A DNA stretch of 64,000 nt from Deinococcus hopiensis KR-140 (lineage in GTDB: Bacteria > Deinococcota > Deinococci > Deinococcales > Deinococcaceae): assembly GCF_900176165.1 (NCBI RefSeq), contig NZ_FWWU01000009.1, positions 2,172,501 to 2,236,500 on the forward strand. The letters are read 5' to 3'. Each line of letters begins with the position of its first letter. The stretch's first letter is position 1. Shown here in pieces: positions 48,841 to 58,911 of this stretch. The position numbers were made by a program, and so were the translations under genes. The notes beneath the pieces were generated by a model. The model worked only from the letters and a program-made list of their open reading frames with translations, ran no database searches and was not told the origin of the DNA.

Positions 48841-51369
48841 TTACGCCCAGCGAATCAAGCCCGCCTCCAGGTCATTGCTCAGCCCCTCAATCACCGGCAG
48901 CATCCGCACGCCCACGGAGTACAGGCCGCTGCCGTCCAGGGGCACCTGGGCGCTGTACTGGCCCTCGCCCTGGGCGGTGAGGGGCACCCGGGTGATGTCG
49001 TCGCCGCGCTTGAGGACCGCCTCCACGCGCAACTCCTCCGGCTTGATGCCCGCGGGGTTCACGGTGGCGCGCACCTCCACCTTCTGCCCCGGCCTGGCGG
49101 TGGAGGGCAGGTTGGCAGACGCCGTGAGGGTGGTGTGCGGCCACTGCTGGCGCACCCAGGATTTCCACCCGGCAATCTCGCGCGCCCGCTGGGCCCCATT
49201 GGCGCTGATCGCCGCGCCGCGCCTGGTCAGGGGCAGGTAGTACCCACGCACATAGTCGATGACCTGGCGCTGCATGGAAAAGCGCGGGCTCACCGTCTCG
49301 ATGGTGAGGCGCACGGTCTGCCGCCAGCCGCCCCGGCCCTCGGCGTCAGGCTGCGGGGGCGCGTAGTACAGGGGCACGATCTGGGTTTCGAGCGTCTGGT
49401 ACAGGCTGTAGGCGTCGGCGTCGTCCTGCACGTTCAGATCGGCGTACTCGCGCTCCTCGCCAATGGGCCAGCCGTTGGTACCGTCATACCCCTCGCGCCA
49501 CCAGCCGTCGAGCACCGAGAAGTTGGGTGAGCCGTTGAAGCTGGCCTTCATGCCGCTGGTGCCCGACGCTTCCAATGGACGGCGCGGGTTGTTCAGCCAG
49601 ATGTCCACGCCCTGCACGAGGTGGCGGGCCACGTTCATGTCGTAGTTTTCGAGGATGACGATCTTGCCCCGGAACTCGGGTTCCTGGGAGACGCGGTAGA
49701 TTTCCTGGATAAACGACTTACCGGGGTTGTCGGCAGGGTGCGCCTTGCCCGCAAACACGAACTGCACCGGCCGCTGCGGATCGTTGACAATGCGGCTGAG
49801 GCGGGCCTTGTCGCGGAAGAGCAGCGTCGCACGCTTGTAGGTGGCGAAGCGCCGGGCAAAGCCGATGGTCAGCGCGTTCTCGGACAGCACCTCGCCCAGG
49901 GCAGCGAGTTCCGCGGCGGTGGCCCCGTTGCGGGTGAGCTGCTCGCGCAGGCGGCCCCGCACAAACGAGATCATCTCGCGCTTCATGTTGAGCTGTACGT
50001 CGGCAAGTTGGGCGTCGCTGAGTTCCTCCACGCCCTTCCACATTTCCCCGTCTTCCAGCCGCTCGGTCCAGTCGGTGGGCAGGACGGTGGACAGCAGATC
50101 CCGCATCGCCTGCGAGGTGAAGGTGAGGTTGTGCGCTCCGTTCGTCACGTGGCCGATGGGCACCTCGCGCGCCTCGGCGCCCTCGTACAGGAACTTCCAC
50201 ATGTCGCGCGACACCTCGCCGTGCAGTTCGGACACGCCGTTCGCCATGCGGCTCATGCGCAGCGCGAACACCGTCATGGAAAAGGTGGGCACCCAGTGGC
50301 CGTCCCAGAGCTGGTCATGGCGGGCCAGCCCATACAGTTCCTCGCGGGAGGCGTTGAGCAGCCCCGGCCACTTGCCCAGGTAGCGGTCCATCAGCTCGTA
50401 GGAAAAGGCGTCGTTGCCCGCCGGAACGGGCGTATGGGTGGTAAAGAGGCTGCTGCTCGCCACGGCCTCGGACGCGGTGCGGAAGTCCAGGCCCGTCTCT
50501 ACCGCCTCGCGTACCCGCTCCAGCCCCAGGAACGCGGCGTGGCCCTCGTTCATGTGGTAGACCTGCGCGGGCACGTCGAGCGCCCGCAGCGCGCGGACGC
50601 CGCCCACGCCCAGCAGCACGTACTGCTGAATGCGCAGTTCCTGGTTGCCGCCGTACAGCCGCGCGGTGAGTCTGCGGTCCTCCTCGCTGTTCTCGGGCAC
50701 GTTGGCGTCGAGCAGCAACACGCGGATACGGCCCACCGTGAGACTCCAAACGCGCAGGTGAACGTCGCGCTCCCCGATCCGCACCTTTACGCGCGCCTCC
50801 TCGCCTGCCGGAGTCAGCGCGGGCTTGATGGGCAGGGTGGTCAGGTCCAGCTCGTCGTAGGCTTCCTCCTGCCAGCCTTCCTTGTTGAACAGCTGCCGGA
50901 AGTAGCCCTGGTGAAACAGCATTCCGACGGCGGTGAAGGGCAGCCCAAGGTCCGAGGCGCTCTTGCAGTGGTCGCCCGCCAGGACGCCCAGGCCGCCACT
51001 GTAGATGGGCAGCGATTCGTGGAAGGCGTACTCCATCGAGAAGTAGGCGACGGGAGCCAGCTCAGCGGCGTTCTTGCTGATCCAGGTGTCCTTCTTGCCC
51101 ATGTAGGCGTCGAAGTCGGCCATGACGCCGCGGTAGCGGTCCAGGTAATCGGCGTCCGCAGCTGCTGCCTCCAGCCTCTGTTGCGGCACTTCCAGCAGCA
51201 GGCGCACGGGGTTGTGCTGGAAGCGCTCCCAATTTGACGGGTCCAGCTCCTGGTACAGGGCCTGTGCGCGCGGGGTCCAGGACCAGTAGAGGTTGTAGGC
51301 GAGTTCCGACAGCCGAGCGATGGCGTCCGGCAGTTGGGGCAGGACGGTGACTTGACCGATGATGTTCAT
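48841..51369 (-). CDS. glgP: Alpha-glucan (glycogen) phosphorylase, GT35
   Basis: A protein of 842 residues. The N-terminal DUF3417-type region (PQLPDAIARLSELAYNLYWS, WTPRAQALY) marks the short Thermus/Deinococcus class. YFSMEYAFHESLPIYSGGLG and AGDHCKSASDLGLP are conserved. The PLP-binding Lys lies in EASGTSGMKASFNG (about residue 590). A C-terminal beta-rich extension (about 740-842) is typical of this class. It releases glucose-1-phosphate from glucans and so complements the GH13 enzyme encoded upstream. The ATG at 51369 is 8 nt after TAATCT (51383-51378), a leaderless layout. Confidence 0.94.
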   Translation of the reverse strand: MNIIGQVTVLPQLPDAIARLSELAYNLYWSWTPRAQALYQELDPSNWERFQHNPVRLLLEVPQQRLEAAAADADYLDRYRGVMADFDAYMGKKDTWISKNAAELAPVAYFSMEYAFHESLPIYSGGLGVLAGDHCKSASDLGLPFTAVGMLFHQGYFRQLFNKEGWQEEAYDELDLTTLPIKPALTPAGEEARVKVRIGERDVHLRVWSLTVGRIRVLLLDANVPENSEEDRRLTARLYGGNQELRIQQYVLLGVGGVRALRALDVPAQVYHMNEGHAAFLGLERVREAVETGLDFRTASEAVASSSLFTTHTPVPAGNDAFSYELMDRYLGKWPGLLNASREELYGLARHDQLWDGHWVPTFSMTVFALRMSRMANGVSELHGEVSRDMWKFLYEGAEAREVPIGHVTNGAHNLTFTSQAMRDLLSTVLPTDWTERLEDGEMWKGVEELSDAQLADVQLNMKREMISFVRGRLREQLTRNGATAAELAALGEVLSENALTIGFARRFATYKRATLLFRDKARLSRIVNDPQRPVQFVFAGKAHPADNPGKSFIQEIYRVSQEPEFRGKIVILENYDMNVARHLVQGVDIWLNNPRRPLEASGTSGMKASFNGSPNFSVLDGWWREGYDGTNGWPIGEEREYADLNVQDDADAYSLYQTLETQIVPLYYAPPQPDAEGRGGWRQTVRLTIETVSPRFSMQRQVIDYVRGYYLPLTRRGAAISANGAQRAREIAGWKSWVRQQWPHTTLTASANLPSTARPGQKVEVRATVNPAGIKPEELRVEAVLKRGDDITRVPLTAQGEGQYSAQVPLDGSGLYSVGVRMLPVIEGLSNDLEAGLIRWA

Positions 51370-51579
51370 ACCCGATGAGATTAACCGAATTCACGTTGAA
51401 AGGTCTTTTAAGGCTAGAAGGGGGCTGGGGTGGGCGGAGACTGCGGGGAGGTCTCCTCGGCCTTCCCTTCGGGATGTACCCGTCGCTCCGCGGGGCCCTC
51501 TTCCCTGCAGCGCGCTACACGTCTGCTGCGCCGCCGTGCCGGCCCACGGGGAAGAGGGGCAAAAGACCCGAAACGCCCT

Positions 51580-51712
51580 TTCGTACCGTTTCCGGACCAT
51601 CCGTTCCTTCCGCTCCGCTTTGGGGATTGCATGCCTCTGCGTCACCGTTTTTCCTGCCCGCTCCGCTCGGCTTCATCAGTGATTTCATCACTGATGAGGC
51701 CGAATCCTTGTC
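51580..51712 (+). repeat. Dispersed repeat family B, copy 2
   Basis: Shares the core TCACCGTTTTTCCTGC (51642-51657) and flanks with copies at 40912-41066 and 52690-52825. The hairpin here is GGCTTCATCAGTGAT / ATCACTGATGAGGCC (51669-51683, 51687-51701). Compared with copy 1 the stem base pair C-G is replaced by A-T, and the 3-nt loop differs (TTC). The repeat occupies the glgP to DUF1622 spacer; the remaining part (51384-51579) shows nothing else. Confidence 0.7.
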
Positions 51713-52124
51713 ACTCTGACCGGTCCAGATGGGCCGTAATTTTCGCATCGGCCCGCTGCCCCTCGGCTTCCCGGACTTCGCGCTGGAGGAAGAAGTTCAG
51801 CGCCGTGCGGATGCCCGCGATGGCGAACAGCTTGAGGATGTCGTCCCAGTTGGGCGCGACGGCGGTACGGAGGATGTCGGCCGCGAGCAGGAATTCCAAC
51901 ACCACCGACAGCCAGCGGCCCAGGCGCAGGCGAATGGCTTCCTTAAGCGTCTCCGGCGTGCCGCGCTGCCCGAAAAAGAGGGCCAGGGACCGCCACAGCG
52001 CTTCCACCACGGCGACGCCCACAATAATTCCGGCAGCCGCCTCCACACCCGTGGCGAGGTACCGGGTGAGCTCACCCACCAGCACCTCGAATTCACCGAA
52101 CAGTCCCGCTGCCTGGCCTTCCAT
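51711..52124 (-). CDS. DUF1622-family membrane protein
   Basis: A protein of 137 residues, the ATG at 52124 lying 6 nt after TACGGT (leaderless). Three hydrophobic segments (GVEAAAGIIVGVAVVEAL, LSVVLEFLLAADILRTAV, ILKLFAIAGIRTALNFFL) with the conserved RLRLGRWLSVVLEFLLAADI and IRTALNFFLQRE motifs. This family is widespread, membrane-embedded and of unknown function. Confidence 0.85.
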   Translation of the reverse strand: MEGQAAGLFGEFEVLVGELTRYLATGVEAAAGIIVGVAVVEALWRSLALFFGQRGTPETLKEAIRLRLGRWLSVVLEFLLAADILRTAVAPNWDDILKLFAIAGIRTALNFFLQREVREAEGQRADAKITAHLDRSE

Positions 52125-52210
52125 CCCTCTACCGTAGGCGACGGGCGCGGCCTGGGAAAGGGAGAGGGCGTTGAGCCTTTCTGCTTGGAGCGCCAGCTAT
52201 CATCCGCTTC

Positions 52211-52690
52211 ATGACCCCCTTCACCGGCCTTCCCGACGACGCCGACGCCCTGCTGCGCGCGGAAGGCGAGCGGCTGGCCCGGCGACTGGCGCAACTGCTG
52301 GGCGAGGGCGAGGCGGACGTGGCCCGCGCGCACCTGCTGGGGCTGAGCCTGGTCCACAACCTCGTTCACGCGCTGCTGCCCACTGTCGAGCAGGTCTCGC
52401 GCCACGCGGGGCAACCCCTGCGCGCGCAGCTTGTGGCAGACGAACGGGGCCGCGCGGTGGTCGAGACGGTCACGGCGGACGGAGAGCTCCACCGCCGCCT
52501 GCCCGTGGATGACCTGATGACGGAGGCGCTGTACGGGGGCGGAAGGCTGCACCCCACGGTGCTGGCCCACCTCGCGGCAGGGATGCAGGGCAGTGAACAC
52601 GCGGCGACGCGGGCGCTGGCGGCGTGCCTGAAGAGTGCGCCGGTGCTCAATGCCCTGCGGCGGAATTTGACGGGGCTGCTGAAGAGGTGA
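52211..52690 (+). CDS. Hypothetical protein, 159 aa
   Basis: The ATG at 52211 is 7 nt after TATCAT, divergent from the DUF1622 gene. It is a soluble protein with helical N- and C-termini (ARRLAQLLGEGEADVARAHL and ALAACLKSAPVLNALRRNL) and a beta-strand centre (RAQLVADERGRAVVETVTAD). No family is recognised. Base composition is like the core genes. Confidence 0.65.
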   Translation: MTPFTGLPDDADALLRAEGERLARRLAQLLGEGEADVARAHLLGLSLVHNLVHALLPTVEQVSRHAGQPLRAQLVADERGRAVVETVTADGELHRRLPVDDLMTEALYGGGRLHPTVLAHLAAGMQGSEHAATRALAACLKSAPVLNALRRNLTGLLKR

Positions 52691-52825
52691 TGCGGTTTTC
52701 AAATTCTCCGTTACGTCCCCTGCGCTCTGGTCATTCCCCACCTTTCCATCACCGTTTTTCCTGCTCGCTCCGCCTGGGTCGACCCGTAAGTTCACCACAG
52801 AGGAACCGGAATTCTTATGCGGGGG
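52690..52825 (+). repeat. Dispersed repeat family B, copy 3 (degenerate)
   Basis: Has the core TCACCGTTTTTCCTGC (52749-52764), GCTCCGC after it and AATTCTTATGCGGGGG at the end, but the hairpin has decayed. It starts at the stop codon of the preceding gene, as family A does at the anti-sigma gene. Confidence 0.6.
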
Positions 52826-52860
52826 AGTGGCCAGCGGTCAACCGCCAGTCGACGTCGCCG

Positions 52861-53817
52861 TCAGGGTGCGATGCCGAAGGGTTCTTGCAGACCAGCCTCG
52901 GCAGTCTCGCGGGTCACGGCCGGAGCGTAACTCAGCGCCAGCACGGCGCGGTAGGTTCTCAGCGCCAGTTCGCGTTCGCCCAATGCGTCGCGCACCTGCC
53001 CCAGCCGGGCGAGGACGAGGCCGGGCAGGCTGCGGGGCATGTCGTCCGTGAGCGCGTGCGCTGCCCGTTCCAGCAGCGCACGCGCGCCTTCCAGATTCCC
53101 GACGGCGAGGTAGACCCCCGCTTCCGCTGCGTCCAGTTCGGCCTTCGGCGTTACGCGGTCCCCCGCTTCGCGGTCCAGCGCATCCACGAGTGCGCCGGGG
53201 TCGTCTTCCTCGCGCAGTTGCCACGCGCGGTCTGCCAGGGCACGCAGGCGGGAAGTTTCGCCGGGCTGAAAGCCGGAGAGATCGGGGAGGCGAGCTGCGG
53301 GCAAGTGGATCAGCAGGTCCGGTAGGTCGTCGAGGGGGACGAGGACCACGCCTTCCGTTTGCTTCAGGACCGAGGCGAGGGCGCCGAGTCGCCGTTCCCG
53401 CCACCGGGTGCCTGGTCCCTCGTCCAAAGCGGTGCGGACGGCCTCGTGGTAGGTGCGCGCGGCTTCGAGCACCTCCGCCGACAGGGCGCGGGGCAGGGTG
53501 AGGGGGGCTGTCAACACCTGCGTGAATGTCCGCTCGGCCCCCGCCGCCGCCCGCAAGCGCTCGCGGCCCTGGGGGTACTGCCCCAGGAAAGAGACGAACT
53601 GCTCGTGATCCGCGTCGGCGTTCAGGTCCGGCAGGTTGAGCTCGCGCACGGTGATTCTGGCGGCGGGTAGGGCGTCGCGCAGCGGATGATCGGCGTCCGG
53701 ACTGCTCGCCCACGTCACCTCCGAAGTCCCCAAAAAGCGCAGCGCCTCCACCACTGTTCCCGCGTTGAACTGGGGTTGAAGCCGCAGCAGATCGCCGAGA
53801 TCAGGCATCAGGGTCAT
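52861..53817 (-). CDS. Hypothetical protein with TPR-like C-terminus
   Basis: A protein of 318 residues. The ATG at 53817 overlaps the stop of the upstream gene (ATGA). The C-terminal third (AEAGVYLAVGNLEGARALLE, RLGQVRDALGERELALRTYR) has tetratricopeptide-like helical pairs. The N-terminal part is acidic and Leu-rich. No enzymatic motif is seen. Coupled with a membrane protein, it may be its cytoplasmic partner. Confidence 0.65.
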   Translation of the reverse strand: MTLMPDLGDLLRLQPQFNAGTVVEALRFLGTSEVTWASSPDADHPLRDALPAARITVRELNLPDLNADADHEQFVSFLGQYPQGRERLRAAAGAERTFTQVLTAPLTLPRALSAEVLEAARTYHEAVRTALDEGPGTRWRERRLGALASVLKQTEGVVLVPLDDLPDLLIHLPAARLPDLSGFQPGETSRLRALADRAWQLREEDDPGALVDALDREAGDRVTPKAELDAAEAGVYLAVGNLEGARALLERAAHALTDDMPRSLPGLVLARLGQVRDALGERELALRTYRAVLALSYAPAVTRETAEAGLQEPFGIAP

Positions 53818-54260
53818 GCGCTCACCTCCGCGCTCCGTTCGCGCAGGATCTGTAAAAAAGTGGCGGGATCAGCGGGCGTCAGGAAATACGCGGCGCCGCC
53901 CGACTCCACCAGCACACCGCCTCTTGTCCGGCTGGCAGCGGCCCGCACGCGGCGCCTGTGGCCCGGGCCACAGGCGCGGTGCCCACCAGTGAACTGCCCA
54001 GCGCAAGCAGGGGGCAGTTGCGTTCCGAATGTCCGCACGCCCAGTCCCCCTTCTGTTTGCCCTGCCGGCGTCAGGGCGTCAGCCAGGCGGCGCGGAGCCA
54101 CCACGAACACGGCCAGGAGCACCAGGGCGAGGGGCAACGTCGCCCACCCGCCTGGCCCCCCTTCCAGCAGCGCCGTACCCAGCAGCAACAGGGGCACAGC
54201 GAGCACCAAAAGGTGCAGGGCGAGCGGTGACTGGGCCGCCACCGGCACGGTCTGGGTCAT
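53814..54260 (-). CDS. Membrane protein, uncharacterised
   Basis: A protein of 148 residues; the ATG at 54260 is 6 nt after TAAACT. Two transmembrane helices (ALHLLVLAVPLLLLGTALL and ATLPLALVLLAVFVVAP) precede a cytoplasmic part with RAAASRTRGGVLVESGGAAYFL, as in small bacterial PH-type membrane proteins. Between them the stretch CAGQFTGGHRACGPGHRRR is compositionally odd and may reflect a pair of compensating frameshifts. Confidence 0.65.
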   Translation of the reverse strand: MTQTVPVAAQSPLALHLLVLAVPLLLLGTALLEGGPGGWATLPLALVLLAVFVVAPRRLADALTPAGQTEGGLGVRTFGTQLPPACAGQFTGGHRACGPGHRRRVRAAASRTRGGVLVESGGAAYFLTPADPATFLQILRERSAEVSA

Positions 54261-54290
54261 GGGGGGAGTTTAGAGCATCCCCGCCGCCAC

Positions 54291-54578
54291 TCAGTCCCCG
54301 TAGCGGGTCAGCACCTGCTCGGTACGGGCGTTGCGGACGCGGTTGATCATCCGCTCGTGTTCGTGGCGGTCGCGCAGCGTCTTGGAGAGGGTCAGCGTGC
54401 TGGCGGTCAGGAACACGGTACCCATACACAGGTAGCCCTTGATCCAGGCGTCCACCGGCAGGCAGTACACGCCCAGCAGCATCAGCGACAGGCTGAGGAC
54501 AAAGGCGAGCCAGATGAAGCTGAGCCAGGCGGGCGAATCCGCGTGCAGATCGGGAGCAGCGTAGGACGGCGCGGTCAT
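54291..54578 (-). CDS. YiaA/YiaB-family inner membrane protein
   Basis: A protein of 95 residues with GGAGG 7 nt before the ATG at 54578. Two transmembrane helices (WLSFIWLAFVLSLSLMLLGV and GYLCMGTVFLTASTLTLSK) are followed by KTLRDRHEHERMINRV. This is the YiaA/B pattern. Function is unknown. It ends 30 nt before the membrane protein gene on the same strand. Confidence 0.8.
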   Translation of the reverse strand: MTAPSYAAPDLHADSPAWLSFIWLAFVLSLSLMLLGVYCLPVDAWIKGYLCMGTVFLTASTLTLSKTLRDRHEHERMINRVRNARTEQVLTRYGD

Positions 54579-54719
54579 GGCAAACCTCCAGAAGCAGCGG
54601 GACTGGGCCAATGGCCCTGTGCAGATGGAACGGGGTGAGAAGAGCGTGTCGGAAGTGTACGCGGCGTCTCCCTGGTCTCCGTTCAACTTTGAACAGCGTT
54701 CAAAACCGTCCAGCAAGAC

Positions 54720-55165
54720 CGACTGAATCAGCCAGACCGCAGGGCCGCCAGGTCACGGCCTCGGCCGGATGTGCTTCCCGGATGTCCGGGCAGCCTGCCA
54801 GATCGGCCCTGTTCCGGACCACGCGGAAGATGCGGTCAAGGCCCCACCCGGTCAGCCGAAGCTGCCGGGCAGCGGCGCGCAGAAACGCGTCGGGACCAGC
54901 GGCGAGGGGCGCATGCTTGCGCAGGGACCGGCCCGGTAGACCGATGTCGCGTGCGGCCTGTCAGGCGAGCATGGGTCACTCCCCTCGGTTGCGGGGCGCG
55001 GGAAAGTCCGCCTACCGTCAATCTGGGCGCGCGAACAATGAGGTCCAGACGGTTGAGCAGCGGGCCACGGAGCCTCGCCGCGCAGCGGGTGCGTTCGGCG
55101 TACGCGCAGATGCAGGGCTTTTCGGGGTCTTCGCGGTAGGCGCAGGGGCATTCGCGCGAGTCTTG
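54720..55165 (-). pseudogene. comM: C-terminal remnant of a comM (YifB) Mg-chelatase-like ATPase gene
   Basis: On the minus strand CPCAYREDPEKPCICA (around 55150) and RLRGPLLNRLDLIVRAPRL (around 55060) are the conserved zinc-finger-like and sensor regions of ComM/YifB. The C-terminal GLDRIFRVVRNRADLAGCPD and EAHPAEAVTWR (54820-54740) are in another frame. The N-terminal two thirds, including the Walker motifs, are absent and the remnant is frameshifted. ComM aids natural transformation; a working copy would have to be elsewhere. Confidence 0.7.
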
Positions 55166-55214
55166 ACCGGCTCGGCCGATTTTGTCCACACCCTCTTCCC
55201 GCCCGTGTGGACAA

Positions 55215-55469
55215 CTACTTCGCCAACTGGGCCCGCACTTCAGCACGTCGTTGCCGCCCTTTCTCGGTGATGACGTACATCCTCGGTACGCCCCACTGGT
55301 AGGTCGCAAAGCGTCCACTGACGAGGTAGCGGGCTTCACCGGAGGCGGTCTTGGGCTTAATGCCCTCGGGGAGAAGCGCCAGCCAGTCTTTGAGACGAAT
55401 GGGGTCGTCTGGCATGACGGCGATCATTTGGTCGATGATCCTGATGTCGCCCTCCCGTTTCGATGCCAT
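55215..55469 (-). CDS. Small hypothetical protein, winged-helix-like
   Basis: A protein of 84 residues from the ATG at 55469 (MASKREGDIRIIDQMIAVMP); a GTG at 55508 would add 13 residues. DPIRLKDWLALLPEGIKPKT and RMYVITEKGRQRRAEVR resemble a winged helix with its wing. It may be a small DNA-binding protein. It lies just upstream of the comM remnant, so it could have arrived with the event that truncated comM. Confidence 0.55.
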   Translation of the reverse strand: MASKREGDIRIIDQMIAVMPDDPIRLKDWLALLPEGIKPKTASGEARYLVSGRFATYQWGVPRMYVITEKGRQRRAEVRAQLAK

Positions 55470-55978
55470 TACCGAAAGGTAAGCCTCCCCGAATGACAAG
55501 TGTGTCACTCACCTATTTCCGCTTGACCGCTCCGCTGTCCACAGCCTCTCTCCCTCCCGGTGGACAAGAAAGGCCCCACCTCCGTTTGCGTTTGCGCCGA
55601 GGGGTGGGCTTCTTTGCCTCTCCTGCCCCTGGGCGGCAGCGTGATCTCCTTTCCGAGGGCATGGCCCGGATCATGCGGAGTACGAGGAAGGCTGCCGGGA
55701 CACCGAACCCTTGGGCAGCTTCCTTGCTGGGCCAGACCAGCCGGTAGATTCCCCCGCGCGTACACCCGGGTGCCGGAGGGAAGTCCGCCCCAGTCTTCCC
55801 TCAACATGTTGTCCACCACACCGAGGGATACGGCCGTTTGAACACGAAGCGGACGCGCAACAGGGCCGGCAGCAGGGCGTCCGTCCGCTTCGGATGCTTG
55901 CACCGCTTCTGACCGCTGAAGTGCCGCTTTGCCCAGGGTGGAGCCGACGAATGAGCGCACGGCGACCTGACCTGCGGT
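55470..55978. other. Non-coding or decayed region
   Basis: About 500 bases with only short protein-like pieces in changing frames on the minus strand (for example YRLVWPSKEAAQGFGVPAAF around 55690-55745). It may be a decayed gene of the same foreign segment as the 84-residue protein; no identification is possible. Confidence 0.35.
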
Positions 55979-56014
55979 GGAGGCGGTATCTGCAGATACC
56001 GCCTCCATTTTTTC
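55979..56014 (+). terminator. 28-bp perfect palindrome with T-run
   Basis: GGAGGCGGTATCTG (55979-55992) is followed directly by its reverse complement (55993-56006), then ATTTTTTC. It has the form of a very strong intrinsic terminator on the plus strand, though no plus-strand gene lies upstream. Confidence 0.65.
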
Positions 56015-56053
56015 TCGTCTACGCGCTACTCGAATACCACAGGCGCAAGCCCT

Positions 56054-56181
56054 GGAGCATTTGTCAACGTGCGGACTTCTTTTTGACCGAGCCCGGCGAG
56101 CGAACTTGAATGACCGTTGGGGAGAATGGCGAGCCGTGAGGGGGGCCCTTCCACGCGCGGCGCCATTTGGACAAATGCGCC
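56054..56181 (+). repeat. MITE-like repeat, family A, copy 2
   Basis: 128 bp bounded by terminal inverted repeats GGAGCATTTGTC (56054-56065) and GACAAATGCGCC (56170-56181), 11 of 12 matching. It aligns in reverse orientation with 31513-31638. No ORF and no clear target-site duplication is seen. Confidence 0.75.
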
Positions 56182-56364
56182 AAGGTGAGTCAAAGACGCG
56201 CCCGAAGGAAGCGGGAATAAGAAAACACGGGATGGCGACGGTGGACGTCTGAGCCGGCGCTTTTCCAACATAGGCCGGCAGCAGAGCAGCCCCGTGTCAT
56301 TCCGCGCTGGGCGGAGAGACGAGGGCCGCCCCCGCACGTGGCAGGAGCGGCCCGGGAAGGTGGC

Positions 56365-56694
56365 TCAGCTCTGGAAAGAATCGCTGGACGGCGCCGTGGC
56401 CTGCGGCGTGACAGCGCGCGCGGGTACCGGCTGGGACGGGGTGTCCACGCCTTCCAAGACGGTCACGGGCGGCACCACGGCCTGGGCGAGGATGGTCTGC
56501 GGCGGCGTGTGCTGGGTGGATGTGGGCTCGCGCAGACCGATTTCCAGCTCCTCCTTGAGGCCCTGCGTGCTGCGGCGGAACTCGCGAATCCCGGCGCCGA
56601 GGCTCTTGCCGAGTTCGGGCAGTTTGCGTGGGCCGAACACCACGAGGGCGATGATGAGGATCACGATAATTTCTGGCGCACCGAGACTGGGCAT
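56365..56694 (-). CDS. tatA: Twin-arginine translocase subunit TatA, second copy
   Basis: A protein of 109 residues with GGAGG before the ATG at 56694. MPSLGAPEIIVILIIALVVF is the membrane helix, and FGPRKLPELGKSLGAGIREF the hinge and amphipathic helix, nearly identical to the copy at 32975-33205. The tail beyond residue 55 is Pro/Thr/Gln-rich and differs. It could be TatA where the other is TatE, or serve as TatB; sequence alone does not settle it. Confidence 0.92.
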   Translation of the reverse strand: MPSLGAPEIIVILIIALVVFGPRKLPELGKSLGAGIREFRRSTQGLKEELEIGLREPTSTQHTPPQTILAQAVVPPVTVLEGVDTPSQPVPARAVTPQATAPSSDSFQS

Positions 56695-56844
56695 GGGCGG
56701 ACCTCCGTGGAGCGCGTGGTGGATGGGGTCAAGGCCCCGCTGGGATGGGCAGTGTGGCGGGGGAAGCGTGGGCCTCTTCCCTCCCCTCCAGTTTACGCCC
56801 GCCTCTCCAGGGCAAACGTCAGGGCGAGGTGAGAATCCCCGGCC

Positions 56845-58770
<1,926 letters not shown>

Positions 58771-58911
58771 TAAGCAGGAGTGTAACGCGCGGGGGAGGCG
58801 GCTTTGCTCCAAGCCCGGAAACTCTCCGTGCGGCCCGGACAAGTGGGCCCGACGTAACCGGCCTCCTGCCGGGAGTCGGCCGAGGCGTCCATCGCGCGGT
58901 ACCCTGCCCCC

